A stretch of 37,479 nt of DNA from Bacillus canaveralius (GCF_002860125.1 NZ_PGVA01000038.1:1-37479); one strand, 5' to 3'. Shown: positions 1 to 8,168, numbered from the stretch's first letter. Notes: generated by a model not told the origin, from the sequence alone. A program made the numbers and translations.

Positions 1-88
1 TTACTTGTCTTCTATACTTCGGTGCAAATACGATGTGATACTTACAATTCCAAGTTGTGTGTGGTAAACTATTAGTATCTTTTGACAT
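1..88 (-). CDS. tnpA: IS200/IS605-family transposase TnpA, N-terminal part cut by the window edge
   Basis: Reading the minus strand from the ATG at 88 gives 29 codons that run off the left edge. They contain the string TTWNCKYHIVFAPKYRRQ, which is the characteristic start of IS200-type Y1 transposases (TnpA), the single-strand HUH-type enzymes that move IS200/IS605 elements without inverted repeats or target duplication. A strong GGAGGAG lies at 94-100, five bases upstream of the ATG. Only the N-terminal beta strand is present; the HUH motif and catalytic Tyr lie outside the window, so intactness cannot be judged. Confidence 0.85.
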   Translation of the reverse strand, partial: MSKDTNSLPHTTWNCKYHIVFAPKYRRQV

Positions 89-111
89 AAAAACTCCTCC
101 GTATGCTGTTA

Positions 112-211
112 TTTTGGTTGGCGAACCAAAAATATTTTAGCACCTCGGGAGAGTTTTTTTAATACAACGCTGAAAGCTTTTTGGAACCCTAGGCCTAGCC
201 TAGGGTTTTCT
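112..211. mobile_element. Probable left-end hairpins of the IS200-type element
   Basis: Upstream of tnpA there is one palindrome around 113-130 (TTTTGGTT, four-base loop, AACCAAAA) and a second around 185-207 (AACCCTAGG, loop CCTAG, CCTAGGGTT) followed by a T-rich run. IS200-family left ends are known to carry subterminal hairpins, one of which can act as a terminator that shields tnpA from outside transcription. That these two are the element's end is inferred from position only; the exact element boundary was not determined. Confidence 0.5.
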
Positions 212-223
212 TTTCTATAATAA

Positions 224-264
224 TAAAGACCAGGGTCACTTCAGCGTGCCCTGGCCTTTTTATC
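224..264 (-). terminator. Rho-independent terminator of the acyl-CoA ligase gene
   Basis: On the minus strand GGCCAGGG, a loop of about 13 bases, and CCCTGGTC form a stem that is followed by TTTATTATTA. It starts just after the stop codon of the acyl-CoA ligase gene and separates it from the IS200-type element. Confidence 0.75.
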
Positions 265-265
265 A

Positions 266-1885
266 TTAATTTCTTTGCAATATATCCTTTTGCACGTGGT
301 CGCGCAGCGTTCGCTTCAGGAATTTTCCTACCGATGTTTTAGGAATTTCCTTCATAAAAATAATTTCATCGGGCAGCCACCATTTCGCAAATTGCGGCTC
401 AAGGAATTGTAACAGCTCTTCCGCCGATGTTTTCCCTGTATAGTCATCCTTTAAAACAACACATGCTACCGGGCGTTCTTGCCATTGTTCATGCGGAACC
501 GCGACAACAGCTGCCTCAAAAACAGCTTCATGGGTCATCAGCGCATTTTCAAGATCAACGGAAGAAATCCATTCGCCGCCGCTCTTGATTAAATCCTTCG
601 TCCGGTCGACAATTTTCATGAATCCTTCTTCATCAACAGTTACGACGTCCCCGGTGTAAAACCAGCCATCCTTGAATGCTTCAGCTGTGCGCTCATCCTT
701 ATAATATTCGGAGGCAATCCAAGGTCCGCGTAACGCCAATTCCCCCATTTCCGCACCATCCCATTTTATTTCCCCGTCCTTGCCAATCACCTTCATCTCT
801 AATCCTGGAACTAAAATGCCCTGCATTGCTTTGATGTTGATTTTTTCATCGTCCGATAGTTGTTCCTGATAACTCTTAAGGTTAGAAATGACGACAAGCG
901 GGCTTGTCTCTGTAAGGCCGTATGCATGCATAAATGGGATGTTATGTTTCTTCTCGAACGCATGAATGATCCCTCTCGGTGCTGCAGCTCCACCACATAA
1001 AACGGCTCTTAGGCTACTCATGTCATAGGTTTTTTCATCGAGCTCTTTTAAAAGACCGAGCCATATCGTCGGTACTCCTGCCGTAATCGTCACCTTTTCC
1101 TGCTCAATTAATTCAGCGATCAGCTTCGGGGTAAAATATGGCCCTGGCATGACGAGAGTTGTTCCAAACCACACTGCAGCAAATGGGAGTCCCCATGCAT
1201 TGACATGAAACATCGGAACGACGGGCAGGGCAATATCCTTCTCACTCACTCCTGCACCATCCACCAAACCAAGAGCCATGCTATGGAGGACAATTCCCCG
1301 GTGTGAATAAACTACTCCCTTCGGATTGCCGGTTGTTGCTGATGTATAGCACATTCCAGCCGGAGCGTTCTCATCCAAATCATCCGGGTATTCGTAACTG
1401 TCATCTGCACTGGCAAGCAGTTTTTCATAATGGTAAACCGGTTCAAGTGTCGTTTCCGGCAATTCTTCTTCATCGGTCATGATGATATAGGCTTGAACGG
1501 TGGTAAATTCACTGTGAATTTTTTCGATCAATGGCAAAATGTCGGAATCTATCAATAGCACTTTATCTTCGGCATGATTCACTATATAAGCAATATGCTG
1601 CGGTGACAGTCGTATGTTAATTGTATGCAGCACAGCCCCGCTGCACGGAATCGCAAAATAGGCCTCGAGGTGGCGGTGATGGTTCCACGCCAGTGTACCC
1701 ACCTTATCACCTCTTTCAACACCGAGCGTTTCGAGACCATCTGCCAGCCTCCGTGTTCTTTCGGCAATTTCTTTGTAAGTAAACCGTTTGATGCCGCTTG
1801 CTGTTCTTGAAACAACCTGCTTTTTCGGAAAATACTTTTCTGCCCTGTTAATCATTTGTGTCAGTGTTAATGCTGTCTGCATCAT
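266..1885 (-). CDS. Fatty-acid--CoA ligase (AMP-binding, medium/long-chain AlkK-like group)
   Basis: A 539-residue member of the ANL adenylate-forming superfamily, expected to activate a fatty acid with ATP and join it to coenzyme A in the cytoplasm for beta-oxidation. The phosphate-binding motif is at 181-190 (TSATTGNPKG; the usual third-position Gly is Ala), followed by the YGLTETSP motif near 320, GWFYTGD near 410, and the C-terminal PKTSVGK with the catalytic Lys at about 521. The length is normal for the family. The start is the first of two adjacent ATGs, seven bases after GGGAGGG. The gene stands alone, ends at a terminator, and has a cre-like site between its 5' end and the region upstream. 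The exact chain-length preference cannot be read from sequence. Confidence 0.9.
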   Translation of the reverse strand: MMQTALTLTQMINRAEKYFPKKQVVSRTASGIKRFTYKEIAERTRRLADGLETLGVERGDKVGTLAWNHHRHLEAYFAIPCSGAVLHTINIRLSPQHIAYIVNHAEDKVLLIDSDILPLIEKIHSEFTTVQAYIIMTDEEELPETTLEPVYHYEKLLASADDSYEYPDDLDENAPAGMCYTSATTGNPKGVVYSHRGIVLHSMALGLVDGAGVSEKDIALPVVPMFHVNAWGLPFAAVWFGTTLVMPGPYFTPKLIAELIEQEKVTITAGVPTIWLGLLKELDEKTYDMSSLRAVLCGGAAAPRGIIHAFEKKHNIPFMHAYGLTETSPLVVISNLKSYQEQLSDDEKINIKAMQGILVPGLEMKVIGKDGEIKWDGAEMGELALRGPWIASEYYKDERTAEAFKDGWFYTGDVVTVDEEGFMKIVDRTKDLIKSGGEWISSVDLENALMTHEAVFEAAVVAVPHEQWQERPVACVVLKDDYTGKTSAEELLQFLEPQFAKWWLPDEIIFMKEIPKTSVGKFLKRTLRDHVQKDILQRN

Positions 1886-1905
1886 TGATAATCCCTCCCG
1901 TTTAA

Positions 1906-1919
1906 AGTAATCGCTTTCA
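1906..1919 (-). promoter_or_regulatory. Candidate cre (CcpA-binding) site upstream of the acyl-CoA ligase
   Basis: The minus strand reads TGAAAGCGATTACT, matching 13 of 14 positions of the catabolite-responsive element consensus TGWAARCGYTWNCW as I remember it. It lies 21 to 34 bases upstream of the ATG, close to the ribosome binding site, where binding would act as a roadblock. Glucose repression of fatty-acid degradation genes by CcpA is known in Bacillus subtilis; regulation here is inferred. Confidence 0.55.
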
Positions 1920-2130
1920 TTTTGATTTCATAATAGTCTATAAAGTTTGTTTTTAATTCATTCTCCACATTCACAAAAATCCCTGTTTTATTTTGAATTT
2001 TCAAAAATATTCTTGAATGAGTATATCACATTTACGCCCCGGATTTCTATCAGAGGGATATATGGAAAGAGTTATAAAAAAACCGAAATTGCGTTCTGGA
2101 CCGCTTATGTTCCAGCTACTGTTAAAAGTC

Positions 2131-2160
2131 AAAACTCCTGCCTTTGCTTAGGCAGGAGTT
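2131..2160 (-). terminator. Terminator overlapping the hemZ stop codon
   Basis: A perfect 10-bp stem (AACTCCTGCC with GGCAGGAGTT, 8-base loop) lies at 2133-2160. On the minus strand it is followed by TTTTGACTTTT. The hemZ stop codon sits in the loop, so the gene ends inside its own terminator. Confidence 0.85.
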
Positions 2161-3671
2161 TCTTCCCGGGAAAATAATTCTTTTAAGATGTTCAGTTTTT
2201 TAACAGTATAATCCGCAAAGCTGTCATTATAAGTCTTCGGATCCTTCGGGTTCGCAAAATGTGTGATTTTTCCTGTATGCGGATCAATAAACTTGCTTGC
2301 CGCTCCGCAGCCAAGGCCGATGATCGTTTGCTGTTCTTCCATAATCATGATGTTATAGATGCTCTCCTGGTCCGGGAATGCATACCCGACATTTTCAAGA
2401 TTTCCGAGTATGTTTTTTTGCCGATACAGGTAATAAGGAACATAGCCATGTTTCTTCGTCCAATCCTCGGCCATGTTCATCATTCTTTCCACTTCAGCAC
2501 GGTCCGCCACCTTGTACTTTTGCTTGTTTTTCGTCATTTCTGACGCCCGCTTAAATGACAGAGTATGAACTGTCAACGACTCCGGCATCAGTTTCTTTGT
2601 CTCGCTTAAACTGTGTGCAAACTGATCCGTGCCTTCGCCTGGAAGCCCGATGATCAAATCCATGTTGATATTATTCATAGCCTTTTGTCGTGCGAGGTGG
2701 AACTTTTCAATCGTTTCTTCAACCGTATGATGGCGGCCGATCGCCTTGAGCGTTTCCTGCGTATACGATTGCGGATTAATGCTGATCCGGTCGATGTTCC
2801 ATTTTTTTAATACTTCAAGTTTTTCAGGGCTGATCGTATCCGGGCGGCCCGCCTCAACCGTAATTTCACGGATGTCGCGGACGTTTGGAAATGAGCTGTA
2901 CATTTCCTCATAAAGCATATCCATCTCTTCTGCTGAAATGCTTGTTGGCTTACCGCCCCCGTAGTAAACCGTTGTTATTCGAATATTATTTTTCTTCAGC
3001 CATGCCCCTATTGTACGGATTTCAAAATGCAACCCGCCGAGAAAAGAATTGACTGTGCCTTGCCTTCCGTTGATGGCATAAGCCGGGAATGTACAATAGG
3101 CACATTTTGTTGGGCAGAAGGGGATGCCGATGTAGATACTCACTTCTTCCTGAAGACGGTAAAGATCAGGCACAGCTGCAAGCTGACGATCAACAATTTG
3201 CTGCATCAACTGGATCTTTTCGTCTGAAATCAAATAATCCTCCTGAAGCTGTTTATGGGCTTCTTCACGAGGGACGCCTTCCTGCAATTTCCGGTGCAGC
3301 AGCTTTGTCGGCCGTACACCCGTCAAAATGCCCCATTTTTGGATGATGCCAGTATGCTCCTGCAGAACCGTTAAATAAACATGTGAGATGGCCGTTTTAA
3401 TTTTTGTGAACCGCTCCTTTTCCGTGTCCTCTTCGGCTAATTCCTTTTCAAAAGATGCACGGTAATGATTGCCGGATTGATCTTTGAGGATCGCATTCAC
3501 CGCAATCTTTTTGGCTGTTTCATGAAGTTGAAGCTCGATCGCCAAATCAGCATTTCCGCCTTCTTCCAGCAACACTTCTGTTTCTTCATAAAAGAGGTTC
3601 GCGATTAATTGAAGCGGCCTGGTAAAACGTTCATCTTCTATTCCTTTTATATAAATTTGCAAAGCAATCAC
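2148..3671 (-). CDS. hemZ: HemZ-type radical SAM protein (coproporphyrinogen III dehydrogenase family)
   Basis: A 507-residue radical SAM protein. The [4Fe-4S] cluster motif is C186-x3-C190-x2-C193 inside FCPTKCAYCTF, followed by the SAM-binding YYGGGKPTSI near 240. The roughly 180-residue N-terminal extension before the radical SAM core is typical of HemZ and separates it from the shorter HemN/HemW proteins. HemZ is annotated as an oxygen-independent coproporphyrinogen III oxidase acting late in heme synthesis; its in vivo role is less certain than that of HemY/HemQ-type routes. It lies next to yhaX, as I recall for Bacillus subtilis. The terminator at its end overlaps the stop codon. Confidence 0.9.
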   Translation of the reverse strand: MIALQIYIKGIEDERFTRPLQLIANLFYEETEVLLEEGGNADLAIELQLHETAKKIAVNAILKDQSGNHYRASFEKELAEEDTEKERFTKIKTAISHVYLTVLQEHTGIIQKWGILTGVRPTKLLHRKLQEGVPREEAHKQLQEDYLISDEKIQLMQQIVDRQLAAVPDLYRLQEEVSIYIGIPFCPTKCAYCTFPAYAINGRQGTVNSFLGGLHFEIRTIGAWLKKNNIRITTVYYGGGKPTSISAEEMDMLYEEMYSSFPNVRDIREITVEAGRPDTISPEKLEVLKKWNIDRISINPQSYTQETLKAIGRHHTVEETIEKFHLARQKAMNNINMDLIIGLPGEGTDQFAHSLSETKKLMPESLTVHTLSFKRASEMTKNKQKYKVADRAEVERMMNMAEDWTKKHGYVPYYLYRQKNILGNLENVGYAFPDQESIYNIMIMEEQQTIIGLGCGAASKFIDPHTGKITHFANPKDPKTYNDSFADYTVKKLNILKELFSREETPA

Positions 3672-3751
3672 CTTTCAAATATAAGCTTCCTTCAGTGTAC
3701 TGAATCGTCTTATTGCAGTCAACATGAGGTGACCGTGAAATCCCTGAAAAA

Positions 3752-3787
3752 AGAAAAGAGCACCCCAAATCCGGAGCGCACTATACT
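3752..3787 (-). terminator. Probable terminator of yhaX
   Basis: The minus strand forms an imperfect stem between AGTGCGCTCC and GGGGTGCTC (two G-U pairs, one mismatch), followed by TTTTCTTTTTT directly downstream of the yhaX stop codon. Confidence 0.6.
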
Positions 3788-3791
3788 TTAG

Positions 3792-4667
3792 CTATTTTTT
3801 CAGGATATTCATCTTTTTTAAAAAATCTATCGGATGCTGTTTACGGAAATGTTCCTTCACCATGTAAGAAACTCCATGCTCATTATTGGAGCGGGTCACC
3901 CAGTCTGCAGCCTTTTTCACTTCATATGGCGCATTGCCCATTGCTACCCCGAGGCCTGCCGCTTTGATCATCTCTATATCATCAAGTGCATCACCGATGA
4001 CGACCATTTCTTGCCGGGCGATTCCCAAATGCTCGCCTAAATAGATCAGGCCGCTCAATTTTGAGACGCCGCCCGCAACAATGTCGAGTCGCAGATCAGA
4101 TACTTTTACAAAATCAACCTCGGAAAACATCGACTTCATCGCTTTTGTCGAGTCTTCCAAATCCTCTTCATGTTCAAAATACACTTCTATTTTGGGCGGT
4201 GCCACTTGCTGATCAATAAGCGCTTCACTTAAAATTTCAACAAATTGCTGGGAATAAAACACGGGATCACCTGTTGTGAATACTGTTTTAGCCAACATGT
4301 TATGATTGAGCTTATATTTATTGGCAATGGAAAATCGTTCATGAACAAGCCTGATCTGGCATGGAAAAGCTTCGAGCAGCTGGACAATTTCAAAGGCAAT
4401 ATCTTCCTTTATCCGTTTAACGAATAGGGCATCTTTTTCAAAAGGGCCGGAAATGTATCCACCCCTGTGGCTGACAAGCACTGAATTTATTTTCAAAGCC
4501 CTGGCGGCTTTTTTTGCAGATGGAAAGCTCCTTGAGGTAACAAGCGTGACATAAATGCCTTTGTGTTGAACATAGTCTATCGCTTCTTTCGTGGATTTAT
4601 GGAGTTTTCCGTTTGATTGTAAAGTGGTTCCATCAATATTTAAAGCAAGCAAACGGTAAATCATCAT
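3792..4667 (-). CDS. yhaX: YhaX-like HAD-superfamily protein (Cof/IIB type) with Asn in place of the nucleophilic Asp
   Basis: A 291-residue protein with the layout of Cof-type HAD phosphatases: motif I near residues 8-14, motif III Lys region (GGVSK) near 205, and motif IV GDALDD near 225. Motif I reads LALNIDGT, so the first Asp, which forms the phospho-aspartate in working HAD phosphatases, is Asn10. From memory, Bacillus subtilis YhaX also has NIDGT, so this looks like a family trait rather than a local mutation and suggests loss or change of phosphatase activity. YhaX is reported as a sporulation (mother-cell) gene in B. subtilis. Two adjacent ATGs follow a GGGGG box, so the start is uncertain by one codon. 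It is followed by its own terminator and then hemZ. Confidence 0.85.
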   Translation of the reverse strand: MMIYRLLALNIDGTTLQSNGKLHKSTKEAIDYVQHKGIYVTLVTSRSFPSAKKAARALKINSVLVSHRGGYISGPFEKDALFVKRIKEDIAFEIVQLLEAFPCQIRLVHERFSIANKYKLNHNMLAKTVFTTGDPVFYSQQFVEILSEALIDQQVAPPKIEVYFEHEEDLEDSTKAMKSMFSEVDFVKVSDLRLDIVAGGVSKLSGLIYLGEHLGIARQEMVVIGDALDDIEMIKAAGLGVAMGNAPYEVKKAADWVTRSNNEHGVSYMVKEHFRKQHPIDFLKKMNILKK

Positions 4668-4703
4668 TGTGCCCCCTATTCTTTGGTGTCACTCCTTATA
4701 ACA

Positions 4704-4718
4704 GGTTTATGAAACCTT
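4704..4718. repeat. 15-bp palindrome upstream of yhaX
   Basis: AGGTTT, ATG, AAACCT is a perfect inverted repeat about 37 bases upstream of the yhaX start. It could be a protein-binding site in the yhaX promoter region, but no matching regulator is evident. Confidence 0.35.
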
Positions 4719-4789
4719 TGCGGGGAATAGAACATGCTTCAAAGAAATCGTCGTTAAGACAGCATTACTCGGTTTGGAGCAAGCCAGTA

Positions 4790-4948
4790 TTAAGATGCTA
4801 TCACAACCATGTTTCTGCCACCCTTTTTCGCTTTGTACAGTGCATTATCTGCCCGCTGCAACAAATCCCTGGCTAAATCGCTTTCCCTTAGTTCAGCCAC
4901 TCCAAAACTGCAAGTATCACCTGCATCATGCCCGTAGGTGTCATTGAC
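4790..4948 (-). pseudogene. Remnant of a GGDEF diguanylate cyclase with its catalytic core deleted
   Basis: An open stretch of 52 codons on the minus strand ends at TAA (4790-4792). It begins with VNDTYGHDAGD, the classic conserved string just before the active loop of GGDEF domains, and jumps directly to SFGVAE and then ADNALYKAKKGGRN, the typical end of a GGDEF domain. The roughly 60 to 80 residues in between, including the GGEEF catalytic motif, are missing, and the join keeps the frame. No start codon or N-terminal part is present: upstream of the VND string the sequence changes to a terminator-like stretch. I read this as a decayed c-di-GMP synthase gene, not an active protein. Confidence 0.75.
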
Positions 4949-4958
4949 TTTTTGGCAC

Positions 4959-4991
4959 CAACAAAAAAAGACCCTGTTCCCAGGAGCCTTT
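4959..4991 (-). terminator. Probable terminator of yheA
   Basis: On the minus strand CTCCTG, GGAA, CAGGGT forms a short GC-rich hairpin followed by seven T residues, about 45 bases after the yheA stop codon and just before the GGDEF remnant. The stem includes one G-U pair. Confidence 0.55.
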
Positions 4992-5032
4992 CATAACAGC
5001 ATTGCAGATCTGCGCAATCAGCTGGAGCTGTT

Positions 5033-5389
5033 TTATTGATTTTCTATATTTCCGTACAGTTCTTCCAAAGGCTTCATGATGATTTGGTTCAATTCGGAAA
5101 TTAACATGCTCATCCGCTGTTCCGCTTCCATCAGTTTTGAAATTTTCTCATGCTGCTGGACCAGAGCCACTGCTTTCTGGGCTTGGTCGACTTCATCCTG
5201 TGCAATTTCCTGACCCGCCATCTGTTTTTGCTGTAACTGCATTTGGATGTTGCGAAAATTTTCAAACATTGTTCGTGCTGAATCATCAGCATTTACTTCC
5301 TCATAGATTTTTTTGAGTAACATATATTCATCGCTGCCTCGAACAGCTTTTTCAAGATCATAGGCAGAATCGTACACATTGATCGCCAA
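5033..5389 (-). CDS. yheA: YheA, YlbF/YmcA-family protein
   Basis: A small, highly charged, helical protein of 118 residues belonging to the YlbF/YmcA/YheA family, with the run VALVQQHEKISKLMEAEQRM and the C-terminal IIMKPLEELYG that I remember from Bacillus subtilis YheA. YlbF and YmcA form a complex that affects RNase Y activity, competence and sporulation; the role of YheA itself is unknown. The longer reading from a GTG at 5398 overlaps the ribosome binding site. The better start is the TTG at 5389, eight bases after AAGGAG, giving a protein beginning with AINVYDSAYDLE after the initiator Met, which fits the family. The neighbour yheB, which I expect here in B. subtilis, is absent. Confidence 0.9.
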   Translation of the reverse strand: MAINVYDSAYDLEKAVRGSDEYMLLKKIYEEVNADDSARTMFENFRNIQMQLQQKQMAGQEIAQDEVDQAQKAVALVQQHEKISKLMEAEQRMSMLISELNQIIMKPLEELYGNIENQ

Positions 5390-5489
5390 AAATAACACTC
5401 CTTTTTCTGGAATTCCACTACACTATACCAAACTATGCAGCAAAAAGCGAGCGCGTTCACCCGGACCGTTTCACAAAAGAAACACCGAT

Positions 5490-5654
5490 TCAGTTCAGAT
5501 ACTTTTTGCAAAATACTTCCCTTTTACCATCCTTCGAAACGATGCTTTTCAATTGCACTCCCGGCCCGATTGCTTCTTTAAAATGTTTCACAAACCAGCC
5601 TGCCGGTTCATACGATACCATATCAGCTTTCGCCCATTTTTCATTTGAAAGTGA
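5490..5654 (-). pseudogene. Possible small gene or gene remnant (unrecognised)
   Basis: Between yheA and the YheC/D cluster an unbroken minus-strand frame of 54 codons gives protein-like sequence (for example EPAGWFVKHFKEAIGPGVQ and KDGKREVFCKKYLN at the end), with normal amino-acid composition for a soluble protein. The frame opens directly after an in-frame TAG and has no start codon until an internal ATG at 5621, which lacks a good ribosome binding site. This looks like the 3' end of a lost gene, or a small protein from the ATG at 5621. I do not recognise the family. Confidence 0.35.
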
Positions 5655-5681
5655 CTATGACATGCAAATGAGGAATGCTTT

Positions 5682-7061
5682 ATGAGTATTTCCCCGATAG
5701 TAATCTCAATTGCGCCGATCAAAATATTTCAAGAAAAAAACCATTTTATAAAGATCGGGAAAAAACTCCTTGATAAGTGGGGGATAGAAGAAGGAGCTAC
5801 CATAAAAATGCGGATCGGCAAGCGGGTTGTCGATGCGGCTGTTATTGCAACCAGGCTTGAGGCACAGCTTTTTCTAATTCCCTCTTTTACTTTGAAGGAA
5901 ATGCTGCTTCCGGTTCAAAGCCTTCAACTTATAGTCCACTATCTGCCGGAACACGAAACGATTTCGTTCGGGCCAGTACTTGCCCTGTTAACGAGCATAG
6001 GTGAGACCGTCGCTGGCGAGCCCGATTTTGGCCCATTGCATGCATTTTGTGAGGAGATGCATCATGGCCTTTCCAGCCAGGGAGGTTTGTTTTACGTTTT
6101 TAACTTTAAGAATTTTCATGTTGATGCAATAGAGGGGTATTATTTCGAGAATGACGGCTGGAAACAAATGATCCTCCCGGCTCCCGATGCGATCTATAAC
6201 CGCAATCCAAGCCGCACACTTGAATTATCGCGCTACTATGAGAGGTTTCAAGCGGGTGTCGCTGCCATCGGCATTGCCCTGTTTAATCACCGCTTTCTTT
6301 CAAAATGGGAAATCCACGAAATGCTGGAGGCCGAGGAGCACCTTCTCCCTTACATCCCAGTAACCAAATTATTCAATCGAGATAATCTCACCGAAATGAT
6401 CTCTGAATTTGATTCACTTTACTTAAAGCCTATTAACGGCAGCCAGGGCAGAAACATCATTCAACTGACCAGAATGGACGACAACGATTTTATGATTAGC
6501 TCATCAAACTCCTGGTTTGCCACGTCAGAACATAAAAGCCTGGATGAAACGATTAAACAGATTGAATCCCGTTTGCATAACAATATTTATCTCATTCAAC
6601 AAGGAATTCCCCTCATATCAATCCATAACCGAAAGCTCGATTTCCGGCTTTTATGTCATAAAAACCTGTCCGGGAGGTGGAAAGTAACTTCGACGACCGC
6701 ACGAATATCTGCGGAGCACCAGTTTGTTTCGAATATCGCCCGCGGTGGAGAAACGATGCGCCCGTTAAAGGCACTCTCGTTATATTTTGATCGGGTATCA
6801 GCTTTACAAATAGCGGCTTTAATGAAGGAAGTAGCTCTGGAAACCGCCACCATTGTCGGTGAACGGACAGATGGACTCACGATTGAACTTGGCATCGACA
6901 TCGGAGTTGACTGTACAGGAGGAGTCTGGTTGATTGAAGTCAATTCAAAACCATCGAAAAATTTTGAAGAACACGATACGAAAATTCGTCCCTCGGCTAA
7001 AGCAATAATTGAATTTGCAACATCATGGGCACTAAAGCCATTTCAACTGGAGGAGGAGTGA
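5682..7061 (+). CDS. YheC/YheD-family ATP-grasp protein, copy 1 (long form)
   Basis: A 459-residue member of the YheC/YheD ATP-grasp family, the first of four in tandem. Residues 1-105 form an N-terminal beta-rich domain ending in FGPVLALLT; residues 165-215 hold the conserved IYNRNPSR and NHRFLSKWEIHEML segments; the ATP-grasp fold follows with K249 (YLKPINGSQG), D320-F-R322, and the metal-ligand motif E419-V-N421-SKP. Family members in Bacillus subtilis are described as endospore-coat-associated; the substrate of the predicted ligase-type reaction is not known. GAGGA lies nine bases before the ATG. It resembles YheD in domain order but is an additional copy relative to the two genes I know from B. 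subtilis. Confidence 0.85.
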   Translation: MSISPIVISIAPIKIFQEKNHFIKIGKKLLDKWGIEEGATIKMRIGKRVVDAAVIATRLEAQLFLIPSFTLKEMLLPVQSLQLIVHYLPEHETISFGPVLALLTSIGETVAGEPDFGPLHAFCEEMHHGLSSQGGLFYVFNFKNFHVDAIEGYYFENDGWKQMILPAPDAIYNRNPSRTLELSRYYERFQAGVAAIGIALFNHRFLSKWEIHEMLEAEEHLLPYIPVTKLFNRDNLTEMISEFDSLYLKPINGSQGRNIIQLTRMDDNDFMISSSNSWFATSEHKSLDETIKQIESRLHNNIYLIQQGIPLISIHNRKLDFRLLCHKNLSGRWKVTSTTARISAEHQFVSNIARGGETMRPLKALSLYFDRVSALQIAALMKEVALETATIVGERTDGLTIELGIDIGVDCTGGVWLIEVNSKPSKNFEEHDTKIRPSAKAIIEFATSWALKPFQLEEE

Positions 7062-7064
7062 TAT

Positions 7065-8168
7065 ATGATCAAGTTCGGTATTATGGCCCTGCATCTGAAC
7101 AGTGAAAATAAATATGTAAATGAAATTGCTTCAAGAGCCGCCAGCTTCGGGATCGAATGCTTCCGGTTCATCCCTTCGCAAATCAACCCAGTTACGATGC
7201 TTGTCACCGGGCATAGGTATGACACAGAAAGGTCGCGCTGGAATGCAGCGGAATTTCCGATTCCTGATATTCTCTATGATCGCTGCTTTTACGGCGATGA
7301 CCGCCACTCTAAGCAGTGTATTCCGATTGTTAGCTGGTTAAAAAACAACCCGGACATTACTTTCCTCGGTTATGGCCTTCCTAATAAGCTTGAAATTTAT
7401 GAAGTGTTGGCGTCATCACCACTGGCACCCTACTTGCCTGCTTCAAAACCTGTATCATTGCCTGAAGAAGTTTTAAATGAATTAAAAAGGCACAGGAAAA
7501 TCATTTTGAAGCCTGTAAACGGCTCGGGGGGAAACGGAATCTATTATTTAGAAGTCCAAAAAGAAGGAATTCTTGCGAAAACGGAAAAACAAGGTAACCA
7601 AGTTAACTATCTTTTTTCAATCAAAAGCAAGCTGTCACGGTGGCTCGAGTCGTTACTAACTAAAAAAAAATTCTTAGTGCAGCCTTATTTGCAACTAACA
7701 GACGATCAAGACCGGCCTTTTGATGTCCGGGTCCTTCTCCAAAAGGACGCAAACGGTCATTGGCTTGAAAGAGGACGGGGGATTCGGACCGGCAAAAAAG
7801 ATGGGATTCTTTCAAATTTAAGCGCCGGGGGAGTCGCTGCCCCTTTTCGAGCCTGGGTTGATAAAGTCGATCCGTCACTCAAAAATTTTATTTGCGAGGA
7901 ACTTGATGAGCTATTAGTAAAAATTCCTGCTGTTCTTGAAGATTCATTTATGCCGCTTTTTGAACTTGGTGTTGATATTGGCATTACGAAAGACGGCGCT
8001 GTTTGGATTCTTGACCTTAATTCAAAACCGGGCCGCAAGGTGATTTTGCAGTCCCTGCCTCATCTTCAGGAAGAATTATTTTCCGCACCGCTTCTTTACG
8101 CAAAAAAAATCGGCAGCGCCGTACAGAAAGAGAGGAAACGGTACAATGAGAAAACGCTATCCAATTGA
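7065..8168 (+). CDS. yheC: YheC-like ATP-grasp protein, copy 2 (short form)
   Basis: A 367-residue YheC/YheD-family protein without the N-terminal beta domain of its neighbours: it starts directly with the pre-ATP-grasp region (MIKFGIMALHLN), as B. subtilis YheC (about 363 residues) does. The ATP-grasp elements are K149 (ILKPVNGSGG), D220-V-R222, and D317-L-N319-SKP, where the usual Glu is Asp. It starts three bases after copy 1, and its GGAGGAGGAG ribosome binding site lies inside the end of copy 1, so the two are translated from one message. It overlaps copy 3 by 23 bases. Confidence 0.87.
   Translation: MIKFGIMALHLNSENKYVNEIASRAASFGIECFRFIPSQINPVTMLVTGHRYDTERSRWNAAEFPIPDILYDRCFYGDDRHSKQCIPIVSWLKNNPDITFLGYGLPNKLEIYEVLASSPLAPYLPASKPVSLPEEVLNELKRHRKIILKPVNGSGGNGIYYLEVQKEGILAKTEKQGNQVNYLFSIKSKLSRWLESLLTKKKFLVQPYLQLTDDQDRPFDVRVLLQKDANGHWLERGRGIRTGKKDGILSNLSAGGVAAPFRAWVDKVDPSLKNFICEELDELLVKIPAVLEDSFMPLFELGVDIGITKDGAVWILDLNSKPGRKVILQSLPHLQEELFSAPLLYAKKIGSAVQKERKRYNEKTLSN

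Noticed and set aside
1625-1810. Plus-strand open frames over the acyl-CoA ligase, HemZ, BmrC and PBP genes
   Set aside because: They are shadows of well-supported genes on the other strand, without ribosome binding sites or protein-like sequence.
5661-5675. Sigma-E-like -10 (CATGCAAAT) just before the first ATP-grasp gene
   Set aside because: A start from it would lie beyond or inside the ribosome binding site at 5669-5673, and the -35 match is poor.
6656-6943. Minus-strand frames over the YheC/D cluster
   Set aside because: Antisense shadows of conserved ATP-grasp genes.
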